Assembly: GCA_029259815.1 (NCBI GenBank)
Contig: JAJDEJ010000130.1
Coordinates: forward strand, 1 to 41,721
Source: Planctomycetaceae bacterium
Lineage (GTDB): Bacteria; Planctomycetota; Planctomycetia; Planctomycetales; Planctomycetaceae
DNA length: 41,721 bases
Direction: 5' to 3'
The notes below the pieces were generated by a model, which saw only the letters and a list, made by a program, of their open reading frames with translations, was not told the DNA's origin and did no database searches. Numbering within the stretch: the first letter of the stretch is position 1; every line of letters starts with the position of its first letter. Positions 1 through 8,053 of the stretch are shown in pieces. A program made the position numbers and the translations under genes.

Positions 1-2
1 AA

Positions 3-113
3 GCCCTGCGCCGAGCGATCCTCCAGGAGGAATTATCGACGATCACCACCGAGTGGTCCCTGCCAGACAAAATTATCCAACTCGCGAAAAGCTTCATGGC
101 ACTGGCAACCTAA
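3..113 (+). CDS. C-terminal end of an unidentified protein (partial)
   Basis: An open frame enters from the left edge and stops at TAA 111-113. The 36 visible residues read ALRRAILQEELSTITTEWSL followed by PDKIIQLAKSFMALAT. They look helical and amphipathic and are not recognisable as a family. The neighbourhood is dominated by response regulators and kinases, so a signalling protein tail is possible, but that is only inference from context. The start and most of the gene lie outside the window, and a chance open frame cannot be excluded at this length. Confidence 0.35.
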   Translation, partial: ALRRAILQEELSTITTEWSLPDKIIQLAKSFMALAT

Positions 114-713
114 TCTGAATCACAACTCGGAAAGTGCAGGAGTGTTATTACGCGTGAAGTGAATGACTGCAATTCACCATGGCTCAGGATCAGTCTGCCG
201 GTCTTGCCATCGTGGCACGGCAATCGCGAGTTGGTTGCAACTCACGGTGACAAGGCGACTTGCGATGTACACCATTTGTTCAGGATTGATTTTCGCATGA
301 TCAAGCCAGTCAAAGGGTTGTAACCACAAGATTGTTCCACGTGCGAATTGTCGTGGACATCGTGGGGCAGGCGGCTATAACACTACAATCATACCTTTAA
401 CGTCCCATCTCCTTCAACGAGAATAACTGAACGGATTTCATACCGGTAATTTCACTCGAACAACGTGGAGATCCCCTAATCGTGATAAGACATGTGATCC
501 GACGAGTATTACAAGAATGTTGAGGTGTGTGCCGTCAGATGTATCAAGCGTATCTTCGGTGTTCCAGCTTGAGCAGACTTCGGCCTGACAGGAAAGGAGC
601 TCTCTCGGGAGAGTGGGGTCCAGAAATAGGTTTCTCATTCCACTGTCGCGGGAACGATCTCAACTGGGAGGCTGAGTGAGTCGGTCAAGTCGGATTTGAT
701 TGGAGGACAATCC
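114..713. other. 600-bp non-coding stretch upstream of the FixJ-like gene
   Basis: No convincing gene is seen here. A 66-codon minus-strand frame at 438-638 has no good ribosome binding site and no recognisable sequence, so it is left out. A small hairpin is present near 230 (GAGTTG, four-base loop, CAACTC). The stretch presumably contains the promoter and leader of the regulator gene starting at 714, but no promoter can be assigned with confidence. Confidence 0.4.
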
Positions 714-1421
714 ATGGAGGCAATTAAGATGACAGCCGACACCGACAACCGGAGTTATTCAGTGACTGGGGGGCAAAACATTGATGTTGAGTTCGAGGAG
801 AAACCCTTTGATGTGACCCAGGCGGTTGTTTGGGTTGTTGATGACGATCCCGACATGCGAGCATCGCTCACCTGGCTACTTGAGTCTGCTGGCTATTCTG
901 TCAAGGCGTACTCCAAACCGACTGAGTTGCTTGACCACTACGAGCCAGACTGTCCCGGCTGCTTCTTGTTAGATCTCATCCTGCCGGAAATGAACGGATT
1001 GCAGTTGTGGCAAGCGCTCCACGAACGGGGTTCTCACAATCCATTTCTCATCGTTTCCGGTCAAGCGGACGTCACGACAGCGGTCACGTCGATGCATCAT
1101 GGTGCTGTCGATTTTATCGAAAAACCGTTCAAGCACACCTACCTCTTTCGGCGAGTTGAACTGGCCCTGCAGCGCGATGCTCTCGAGCGACGTCGACGGC
1201 TGGCGAACGCTGACTTTCACACGCTTCTCGACTCACTCACGCCGAGAGAACGGGAAGTCATGCAGTTCGTGACAGAAGGGATGCTGACGAAGCAGATTGC
1301 ACTTCGTCTGGACATCAGCGAAAAAACCGTCGAAGTGCACCGGAGCCACGTGACCAAAAAAATGAAAGTGCAGTCCGTTGCCCAGTTGGTGCGACTCGTG
1401 ACGAAACACACTCTGGCCTAG
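714..1421 (+). CDS. FixJ/NarL-type response regulator (receiver + LuxR-type HTH)
   Basis: A two-domain transcriptional regulator of 235 aa. The receiver domain spans residues about 38-155, with the acidic pocket DDD at 43-45, phospho-acceptor Asp87 (LLDLILPEMNG), Ser115 at the usual Thr/Ser position and Lys137 in EKPF. A LuxR/FixJ-type helix-turn-helix follows at about 173-231 (LTPREREVMQFV, then SEKTVEVHRSHV). Such proteins bind DNA as dimers once phosphorylated. The ATG at 714 is preferred over TTG 696 because GGAGGA lies at 702-707, six bases upstream. It is the only regulator in the signalling cluster with a DNA-binding domain. The convergent neighbour at 1522-2766 is a FixL-like receiver-kinase and a plausible partner. 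The TAG stop (1419-1421) lies inside the left CTAG end of a dispersed repeat. Confidence 0.93.
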   Translation: MEAIKMTADTDNRSYSVTGGQNIDVEFEEKPFDVTQAVVWVVDDDPDMRASLTWLLESAGYSVKAYSKPTELLDHYEPDCPGCFLLDLILPEMNGLQLWQALHERGSHNPFLIVSGQADVTTAVTSMHHGAVDFIEKPFKHTYLFRRVELALQRDALERRRRLANADFHTLLDSLTPREREVMQFVTEGMLTKQIALRLDISEKTVEVHRSHVTKKMKVQSVAQLVRLVTKHTLA

Positions 1422-1525
1422 ACCATTTTCATGGTTTCTGTGCAAAAGCTTGTTCGAGGAATGACCTCTGCCTGCTGCAAGCCTTCCTGCATGACACCTG
1501 AAGAACAGCTTTGGGATTGCTCTAG
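1418..1525. repeat. CTAG-bounded dispersed repeat, copy A (108 bp)
   Basis: This sequence recurs in inverted orientation at 16133-16241. Both copies begin with CTAGACCATTTTCATGGTTT and end in GCTCTAG on the reverse side. The outer parts are nearly identical and about 24 bp in the middle differ. The inner ends form a weak inverted repeat (ACCATTTTC against AGCAATCCC here, AGCAGTTCC in copy B). ACCAT-TTTC-ATGGT is a small hairpin at the left end. The left CTAG gives the stop of the FixJ-like gene and the right CTAG gives the stop of the convergent receiver-kinase. This fits a non-autonomous mobile element with a 4-bp CTAG target duplication, but that is inference. Confidence 0.75.
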
Positions 1526-2766
1526 TCCAGAAGATTCGTTCTTTCGCTGGGCGACATTGAATCACGACTTCCAAGAGTTCTTATGCCCCGGGGAGCAGAC
1601 TGTTCAGCGGCATCCGACCGAGTGAATCCCGTCGTTTTTGGGGTTTTGATAGCTTCAGCTGTCGGCAGAGTAAAACAAAAGCAGGTGTGGCCATTGTCGT
1701 TGACTTCAGTCCAGATACGACCTGCATGATTTTGGATGATTGTCCGGCAAATGCTCAGCCCCATTCCCATGCCATCGCTTTTCGTCGTGACGTAGGGTTC
1801 GAAGATCTGATCAATCTGGCCGTCCGGAATCCCTGGTCCACGATCGATGATACACACGGTCGGTGTTCCCGATGTCAACAACGTCCGAATGACAACTTCC
1901 CGATCAAGTAATGATTCGTCGGCGACTGCATCCATTGCGTTCCTGACAAGATTCACCAAGACCTGTTTAATTTGAACCTGATCTCCCAGGACATCAGGAA
2001 GATCGGCGTCTAAATCCAACCGCCTCGTGATCCCACTCTGATCACCATATTTGGGCAGCAATCGGTTGACTTCACGCACGAGCGTATTCAGCTGAAGCTT
2101 CTTTTTTTGGTGAGGCAACTTGGAGACAAAGGATTTGACGCGCTGGATGATCTCTCCCGCCGCTAAAATTTGCTCATTCAGTTGACGTAGCGGCTCACGC
2201 AGGTCCGCCAACGACGGATGTTCGCCCTCAATCAAGTGAAGACAACCGCCAGCATAATTTGAAGCGGCTCCCAATGGTTGTGCCAACTCGTGGACGAGTG
2301 CACTGGCCATTTCTCCCATTGTGGTGACGCGGGAAATGTGGGCCAGTTGAGCCTCAGCTGCCTGCAGTCTCTGTTGAAGCACTGTCTTCTGAATGGCGTC
2401 TTTCAGGACGCGGGGGAGGTCGCTCGCTTGAGGCTCTCTTTTCACTAAGAATACCTGGCCGCAGTCGCTGACGATCCCTCGACCGAGCGGAACGTCATCC
2501 AGTCCGGTCAGAATAACGACCGGAGTGTCGTGAGCTTGAGCGATGACCTCTAGAAACGCGGTCACGCATTCGTTGTCAGGAAGGTTGAAATCGAGCAGGA
2601 TGGCATCGAACGAATTGTGTTCAATATGAGAGAGAGCGCTGCTGAGTGAATTCGTACATTGAATCTCAAACGAAGGTTTCCTTGAGCGAGACAACATCTC
2701 GAGAATCACTTCCTGGTCGTCATCGTTGTCTTCCACCAGCAGGACGCGCTGCTGCTGATCTGGCAT
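1522..2766 (-). CDS. Receiver-histidine kinase (REC-HisKA-HATPase), FixL-like kinase core
   Basis: A cytoplasmic protein of 414 aa with an N-terminal receiver instead of a sensor. The receiver covers about residues 5-125, with acidic residues EDNDDD at 12-17, phospho-acceptor Asp59 (LLDF), Thr87 and Lys109. The kinase part has its H-box around His159 (ALVHELAQPLGA), which is of the FixL/DctB type, then an N-box (NLVRNAMDAV), G1 (DRGPGIPDG) and G2 (GMGMGLS). No transmembrane segment is visible. The last 45 or so residues are a polar tail without recognisable domain. An input receiver suggests it is itself controlled by another kinase. It is convergent with the FixJ-like regulator. Its TAG stop comes from the right end of the CTAG-bounded repeat. 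Confidence 0.9.
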   Translation of the reverse strand: MPDQQQRVLLVEDNDDDQEVILEMLSRSRKPSFEIQCTNSLSSALSHIEHNSFDAILLDFNLPDNECVTAFLEVIAQAHDTPVVILTGLDDVPLGRGIVSDCGQVFLVKREPQASDLPRVLKDAIQKTVLQQRLQAAEAQLAHISRVTTMGEMASALVHELAQPLGAASNYAGGCLHLIEGEHPSLADLREPLRQLNEQILAAGEIIQRVKSFVSKLPHQKKKLQLNTLVREVNRLLPKYGDQSGITRRLDLDADLPDVLGDQVQIKQVLVNLVRNAMDAVADESLLDREVVIRTLLTSGTPTVCIIDRGPGIPDGQIDQIFEPYVTTKSDGMGMGLSICRTIIQNHAGRIWTEVNDNGHTCFCFTLPTAEAIKTPKTTGFTRSDAAEQSAPRGIRTLGSRDSMSPSERTNLLD

Positions 2767-3172
2767 GGAGGTCCTCCTTCATTCCTTGACCTGTCGTTGT
2801 CCGAGATTGTTCTTGATGAAGCCGCTTCCAGTCATACGATAGGCGATCATCACTTTCAACGAACCGGCATCGATCCATTGAGTTCGATCGGATGATCACG
2901 TCGTCAAGTCGCCGCCGTCACGAGCAGGCGCAGCCGTCGCGTTTGGAGCGGCGCCAACTCAGGAGGGCCCGCGTCGATCACGAACCGAGACCTCCTTCTC
3001 GTGCCACGGGCACTTTGGTGTAGCGGCGTTTGGACGTTGAAGGGTCTATGATTCCAGTCTTGTTCGCCGCGATGGACGCTACACTGATTTGATTGCCGTA
3101 ATAACTGGTCGTACTGGGACGATGGCCACTGCATTTTTTCATGATTGCAATCAATCGACTGATGCCTTGAGT
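2767..3172. other. 406-bp intergenic stretch
   Basis: This lies between the 3' end of the four-gene operon and the start of the receiver-kinase at 2766. Open frames on both strands here (for example 2904-3227) overlap the flanking gene or lack a binding site and family resemblance, so they are not called. It should contain the promoter for the 2766 gene. No clear terminator was seen. Confidence 0.4.
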
Positions 3173-3637
3173 TCAGTTCGTAACTTGGTCGAGTCCGTTC
3201 GGTGGCAGCTTGACCAGGGCAAACCAATAATCAGAAATCTGCGTGGCGACTTTCGCAAACTCACCGAAGTCGACTGGCTTGGTCAGGTAGGAATTGGCGT
3301 GCATGTCATAGGCCTCAACGATGTCATCCCGAGCGTCGGACGTCGTTAAAACGACCACGGGGATCCGTTTAAGGTTCGGATCCTCCTTCATCGACAGCAG
3401 CATTTCTCGGCCATCCATTCGCGGCATGTTGAGGTCAAGGAGGATCAAGTCGGGCCGCGGTCGGTCGGTGAACGGTGCTTCTTTTCGCAGGAACGCCAAT
3501 CCTTCCACGCCATCGCGTGTCACATGGAGATTATTAATCATCCTGCTTTTTTCGAACGCCAACTGTGTGAGTTCGATGTCGTCTTCGTTGTCTTCGACCA
3601 GCAGGATCTCAACTGGTGCCGAGAACTGGAGCGTCAT
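3173..3637 (-). CDS. Rcp1-like single-domain response regulator
   Basis: A receiver-only protein of 154 aa. Acidic pocket at EDNEDD (15-20), phospho-acceptor Asp68 (LLDLNMPRMDG), Thr98-Thr99 and Lys120 followed by Pro. The long insert after the second strand (RKEAPFTDRPRPD) is typical of the Rcp1 family that partners with phytochrome-type kinases. The ATG at 3637 was chosen over the longer open frame because a GGAGGG sits just upstream and the receiver fold starts there. It overlaps the end of the upstream receiver-kinase gene by 29 bases, which implies translational coupling. With no output domain it probably acts in phosphotransfer or by protein contact. It is the last gene of the four-gene operon. 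Confidence 0.9.
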   Translation of the reverse strand: MTLQFSAPVEILLVEDNEDDIELTQLAFEKSRMINNLHVTRDGVEGLAFLRKEAPFTDRPRPDLILLDLNMPRMDGREMLLSMKEDPNLKRIPVVVLTTSDARDDIVEAYDMHANSYLTKPVDFGEFAKVATQISDYWFALVKLPPNGLDQVTN

Positions 3638-4760
3638 CTGCGCCCTCCGTGGGTTCAATATGTGGAATAGTGAATGAGAAGGTGCTGCCCAGACCCGGCT
3701 GCGATTCCACCCAGAGTTTACCGCCATGCCGGCGGACGATCCGTTCACAGAGGGAGAGACCGATCCCGGTCCCGTCATACTGATCTCGTGTGTGGAGCCG
3801 CTTGAACATCTGAAAAATGCGTTCAAAGTGTTCGGGGGAGATGCCGATGCCATTGTCTGCTACGGAGAATTTCCAACCCCTCTCGTCGTGCTCTGCCCCC
3901 ACGTGTACCGTGGGTGGCTGTTCTCCACGATACTTAATGGCGTTACTGATCAGGTTTTGCAAGAGCTGCGCGAGTTGCCGCTCGTCGCCGATGACCGTTG
4001 GTAATTCGTCATTGGTGACAGTAGCTGAAGCCTGTCTGATGGTCATCGTGAGATCAGTCATCACATGATCGAACAATTGCTGACAGTCGGTCGGTCGAAA
4101 CTGCCCGCCTCGGCTTTCAACTCGTGAGTAGGTCAGCAAGTCTTGAATCATCGTCTTCATGCGTTCGGCGCCTCGGACGATCTTGGTCATCCAGCGGTCG
4201 GCCTGTTCGTCGAACTGGCCCTGGTACCGCTCTTGCAGGAGGTTGCAAAAGCTGGAGACTGAGCGCAATGGCTCTTGGAGATCGTGTGAGGCAACGTAGG
4301 CGAACTGCTGGAGTTCCTCGTTGCTCCGCTGGAGTTCTTCCGCATGCTGTTGAAGTTGCTCTTGCTGATCGCGAATCTTCTGTTGCAAATCGCTTTTTTC
4401 AATCGCATTGACGATGGCGCGCTTCAGCAATCCGGCCTGCAGGCTGCCCTTAGGCAGATAGTCCTGGGCACCGTGTTTCATCGCGTCGACGGCGATCTGT
4501 TCATTTCCCTCGCCGGTCAGCATGACCACGGTCGCCTGATGGTGTGCGAGGTCGTCGAGCACATCCAATCCGTGGGAGTCCGGCAGCAGGTAATCCAAGA
4601 GGACGCAGTCAGGCTGCCGTTCGAGAAACGTGTTGACACCTGTGCTACCAAGATCGGCTTCAATGACTTGATAGTCTCCCGCAATCGACCGCCGGACGCG
4701 TTCGCGATCAACTTCGTCATCATCAATGATCAGGACAAGCCTGTTATCAACGGACACCAT
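3609..4760 (-). CDS. Receiver-histidine kinase with phytochrome-type kinase core
   Basis: 383 aa. The N-terminal receiver has Asp56 (LLDYLLPDSHG), Thr82 and Lys104. A coiled-coil of about 35 residues, rich in Gln and Glu, joins it to a HisKA domain with His159 (YVASHDLQEPLRS). The ATPase domain shows NLISNAIKYRG, DNGIGISPEHFERIF and GTGIGLSLC. This H-box and FERIF block are characteristic of the kinase subgroup found with Rcp1-like regulators. No membrane segment. The start overlaps the preceding regulator by 14 bases and its end overlaps the following one by 29 bases. GGAG lies five bases before the ATG. Probably a relay hub between the large multi-PAS kinase and the terminal regulator. Confidence 0.92.
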   Translation of the reverse strand: MVSVDNRLVLIIDDDEVDRERVRRSIAGDYQVIEADLGSTGVNTFLERQPDCVLLDYLLPDSHGLDVLDDLAHHQATVVMLTGEGNEQIAVDAMKHGAQDYLPKGSLQAGLLKRAIVNAIEKSDLQQKIRDQQEQLQQHAEELQRSNEELQQFAYVASHDLQEPLRSVSSFCNLLQERYQGQFDEQADRWMTKIVRGAERMKTMIQDLLTYSRVESRGGQFRPTDCQQLFDHVMTDLTMTIRQASATVTNDELPTVIGDERQLAQLLQNLISNAIKYRGEQPPTVHVGAEHDERGWKFSVADNGIGISPEHFERIFQMFKRLHTRDQYDGTGIGLSLCERIVRRHGGKLWVESQPGLGSTFSFTIPHIEPTEGADDAPVLGTS

Positions 4761-5205
4761 GCTTCTCCGGGGGAAATTCGACGTAACGCCAGTAACCGTC
4801 GAGGAGTTCCATCAGGTGGAGGAAATCCTCGCCAGCCTTGGCTTTGACCATATACCCCGCAACGTGTTTCTCGTAAGCGGCGACCTTGTCGCGGTCGTCG
4901 TCAGACGTCGTCAGCACAAACACCAGGCTATCGTTGAGGTCGGGGTCTTTCCGCAGCTCTTCCAGGAACTCAATGCCGTTCATCTGCGGCATGTTCAAGT
5001 CGAGCAGAATCAGGTAGGGGCGCGGCATCGGACCGTGTCCATTGCTGCTGCGGAGCATGTTGAGCGCCTCGATCCCGTTTTCCGCCACGTGGATCGGATT
5101 CGCGATCTTTTGCTTGCGAAATGCCCGCTGGATCCCCATGGCGTCGATTTCGTCATCCTCAACAAGCAGGATGTGGATAACTTGGTTGGCCGGTTTATTG
5201 GACAT
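4747..5205 (-). CDS. Rcp1-like single-domain response regulator, second copy in operon
   Basis: 152 aa, one receiver domain: acidic residues EDDEID at 16-21, phospho-acceptor Asp69 (LLDLNMPQMNG), Thr99-Thr100, and Lys121. The residue after that lysine is Ala (VKAKAG) rather than the nearly universal Pro, so the loop that signals phosphorylation may behave differently. AGGAG lies seven bases upstream of the ATG. It overlaps the large PAS kinase gene by 11 bases and the next receiver-kinase by 14 bases. Likely receives phosphate from the PAS kinase encoded immediately upstream. Confidence 0.9.
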   Translation of the reverse strand: MSNKPANQVIHILLVEDDEIDAMGIQRAFRKQKIANPIHVAENGIEALNMLRSSNGHGPMPRPYLILLDLNMPQMNGIEFLEELRKDPDLNDSLVFVLTTSDDDRDKVAAYEKHVAGYMVKAKAGEDFLHLMELLDGYWRYVEFPPEKHGVR

Positions 5206-8053
5206 GCATTAACTCCTGTTTGGGCTCCCAGGCTGGTGATTGGCTGAGTTGTTCGGTTTGAGCCGCTTCCGTTTGTGACGGATGTGATGTTGGCCAGGTG
5301 AAGCGAAACGTTGTGCCGCAACCAGCCGTGGAATCGACACGGATCGTGCCACCATAGCTCTCGACGACCTTTTTGATGACGGCCAGCCCCATCCCGCTGC
5401 CCTCGACTTTGTCCCGGGGCTGAAGGGTCTGGAACATGCCGAAGATCCGTTCGTGAAACTTGGGATCAATCCCCGGTCCGTCGTCGGCCACCGAAAACTC
5501 ATAAAATTCATGCCGATGACGGACTGAGAGCTCAATGCGCCCGTCCGGTCGATTATGGTGCTTGATGGCATTCGTCACAAGGTTCAAGAACACATGTTCG
5601 AGTGGTGGGCGGGCCGTCTCAATCGTCGGCATGTTGTCCGCCACGGTAATCAAAAACCCTTCCGGCTTCGCAACCAGTTCGATGATCTCGTGAACCAATT
5701 GGCCGGTATCCACACCTTCAGGCTCATAGAGGATCCGACCGGCCCGTGAGTAATGTAATAAGTCCGTCAGCAGTTTTTCCATCCGCTGGACGCGTTGCTG
5801 CATTTTACCGAGATGTGCGCGGCACGATTCGGGCAGATCCTCTCCGGCATCCTCGACGATCCATTTGGCGAGGCTGTCGATTGCGCGCAGCGGAGACTTC
5901 AGATCATGTGAAGCCACGTAGGCGAACTGGTCCAACTCGGCGTTGGAGCGGGTGACGGCCTCGATGGCCTCTTCAAGTTCCTCGTTGGCGTGCTGCAGTT
6001 TCGCGTGTGTGGCTTTCAATTCGGTAACGTCACGTTCCGTTGTCGCCACTCCTCGTAACAGACCCTCTGGATCGAGCAACGCCGTGACGGTCAGCCAAAT
6101 ATCGAGCACGCGTCCATCCTTCGTTTTTCGCTGTGTTTCTAACGAATCGATCAGCTTGCCCTCCTTGATCGATTGCGTCATCTCATCGGCGAGAAAGCGG
6201 ACCTCTTCGGGGATGGTCTCGGCGATGTTCCTGCCGAGCATTTCCTGCTCGCTGTACCCGTACAACCGTTCGGCACCCCTGTTCCACGCGGTAATCGTGC
6301 CGTCGAGTTCTTGCACAGTCACCGCGTCGTTGGAGTCGCGGACGACGGAGGCCATCCGCTCCATCTCCTGCTTCGCAATTTGTCGCTTGGTGATGTCGCG
6401 TGCGATATATATGAAACCGGTCAGGTTCTGCTGCTCGTCGCGGAGAGCGGTAACGACGACGTTTGCCCAATACCGCGAGCCGTCCTTCCGCAAACGCCAG
6501 CATTCGCCTTCCATTCGGCCTGCTTGGCAGACCGTTTGCAACTCGCGTCCGGGTCGGTCCGCCGACCGGTCTTTGGGAGTGTAGAAGACGGAAAAATCAT
6601 GGCCGAGGATCTCTTGCTCCGTGTACCCACTCAACCGTTCGGCCCCTTCGTTCCACCTGGACACGCGCCCTTTCGTGTCCAGACGGAAAATGGCGTAGTC
6701 CCAGACCTGCTCCACCAAGAGGTGGAAAAAGGTGTCGCTCTCACTCAGTGCCCGGTTGGCTTCGCGGAGTTCGGCAGTCCGTTCCTCAACGCGGTGTTCC
6801 AAGTCGTTGTGGAGTTTACGTTGCTCTCCTTCCAATCGCTTTCGCTCGGTGATGTCGACGAAGGTCACTACCGCGCCCACGAGTGCACGCTCTTTGTAGA
6901 CGGGGTTTGACCAGTACTCTGCTTCAAACGAGCTGCCGTCCTTTCTCCAGAGCAGTTCGTCATCGACATGCGCACCACAGTTCTCGCGAAACGCCAGATA
7001 GATCCGGCATTCGTTGTTCGGATACGGGGAACCGTCCGGGCGCTGATAATGAATCAGATCGTGCATGTTGCGGCCGAGGAACTTGTCCGGCGAATCGTAG
7101 CCGAGCAACCGCGCAGAGGCCGCGTTGGCGAAAATGCAATTGCCCTCGCAATCCACCCCGTAGATGCCTTCGCCCGTCGAATCCAGCAATGTCGTAATCC
7201 GTTCATCCCTTTCGCGTAACGCCGATTCGGCTGCTTTGCGTTCGGTGATGTCCCGCGCAATCGCCGATGCCCCGACGATACTTCCGGCCGGATCCCGGAT
7301 CGGCGAAATCGTCAGCGAGACATTGCGTCGTGTGCCGCTTTTATCGACCCGAACCGTTTCCAAGTGTTTCACCGATTGGCCACGCCGCAGCCGATCCATG
7401 ATGTCGGACAGCTCGTCTAAGCGGTCGTCGGGCACGACCTGCGCGATTGGCTGGCCGATCATTTCCTCAGCCGCGTAGCCGTAGAGCGTTTCGGCCCCGT
7501 GGTTCCAATTGGTCACGATGCCATCCAGCGTCTTGCCCACCACTGCATCCTCCGTTGATTCCACAATGGCTGACAACCGGTTGCGCTCCTTGGTCTCAGC
7601 CCGGAGTCTCCTGCGTTCCTGCCGCAGATCTTCGGCAATGCTGGCCAGAGCCCGGGACTTTCGTGCACTCGCTTTGGCCTTCACCTTCAACTCCGCCGCG
7701 GTCTCCTCAGCTGCCTCCGCCCGCTGTCTCTGATCCTGTGTCAGTTGCAGGACTCGGTGGCAGAGCAGAGCGGTGATCCAGATAGCGAACAATGCCAGCC
7801 CCCGGTTGGCCAGCACTTGCAAGATTTCGCCGCCGGGCGGCGAGAGGGCCAGTCCCGCCAGCGTCAGCAACGAGCAACCGCCCGCCGCGATCACGACGCC
7901 GCGCGGATTGCCCCTTGAGTACGCCAGCCAGACGACCACGACGTAGAGGACGGCGGCCGCCACCCCCAGCTCAATGAACGCGTCGATGGCAAAAATGACC
8001 GCCGCCACGGCAGCCGGCAGCAACCAGTCGCTAACACATCGTTTCCAATTCAT
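5195..8053 (-). CDS. Membrane multi-PAS sensor histidine kinase (4 PAS)
   Basis: 952 aa. Four hydrophobic segments near residues 9-27, 28-46, 51-70 and 80-100 form a small membrane domain, followed by an Ala/Arg/Glu-rich coiled coil (about 105-160). Four PAS domains with PAC-like ends (RDITER, VDITERK, RDITKR, RDVTEL) follow at about 160-273, 283-405, 440-557 and 565-680. HisKA has His716 (YVASHDLKSPLRA), and the ATPase domain has Asn828 (NLVTNAIKH), DDGPGID at 857-863 and GSGMGLA. The PAS segments share WNRGAERLYGY-like motifs, which points to internal duplication. No cofactor can be assigned from sequence; the ligand or signal is unknown. First gene of a minus-strand operon in which all four genes overlap. 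Confidence 0.93.
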   Translation of the reverse strand: MNWKRCVSDWLLPAAVAAVIFAIDAFIELGVAAAVLYVVVVWLAYSRGNPRGVVIAAGGCSLLTLAGLALSPPGGEILQVLANRGLALFAIWITALLCHRVLQLTQDQRQRAEAAEETAAELKVKAKASARKSRALASIAEDLRQERRRLRAETKERNRLSAIVESTEDAVVGKTLDGIVTNWNHGAETLYGYAAEEMIGQPIAQVVPDDRLDELSDIMDRLRRGQSVKHLETVRVDKSGTRRNVSLTISPIRDPAGSIVGASAIARDITERKAAESALRERDERITTLLDSTGEGIYGVDCEGNCIFANAASARLLGYDSPDKFLGRNMHDLIHYQRPDGSPYPNNECRIYLAFRENCGAHVDDELLWRKDGSSFEAEYWSNPVYKERALVGAVVTFVDITERKRLEGEQRKLHNDLEHRVEERTAELREANRALSESDTFFHLLVEQVWDYAIFRLDTKGRVSRWNEGAERLSGYTEQEILGHDFSVFYTPKDRSADRPGRELQTVCQAGRMEGECWRLRKDGSRYWANVVVTALRDEQQNLTGFIYIARDITKRQIAKQEMERMASVVRDSNDAVTVQELDGTITAWNRGAERLYGYSEQEMLGRNIAETIPEEVRFLADEMTQSIKEGKLIDSLETQRKTKDGRVLDIWLTVTALLDPEGLLRGVATTERDVTELKATHAKLQHANEELEEAIEAVTRSNAELDQFAYVASHDLKSPLRAIDSLAKWIVEDAGEDLPESCRAHLGKMQQRVQRMEKLLTDLLHYSRAGRILYEPEGVDTGQLVHEIIELVAKPEGFLITVADNMPTIETARPPLEHVFLNLVTNAIKHHNRPDGRIELSVRHRHEFYEFSVADDGPGIDPKFHERIFGMFQTLQPRDKVEGSGMGLAVIKKVVESYGGTIRVDSTAGCGTTFRFTWPTSHPSQTEAAQTEQLSQSPAWEPKQELMHVQ

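Noticed and set aside
438-638. 66-codon minus-strand frame
   Set aside because: No Shine-Dalgarno and no domain; could be a small protein, but there is nothing to support it.
2904-3349. Frames of 107 and 86 codons on both strands
   Set aside because: No binding site, no recognisable sequence, and each runs into a flanking gene.
6173-6910. 245-codon plus-strand frame inside the multi-PAS kinase
   Set aside because: Antisense shadow of PAS-coding sequence; its residues do not resemble any family.
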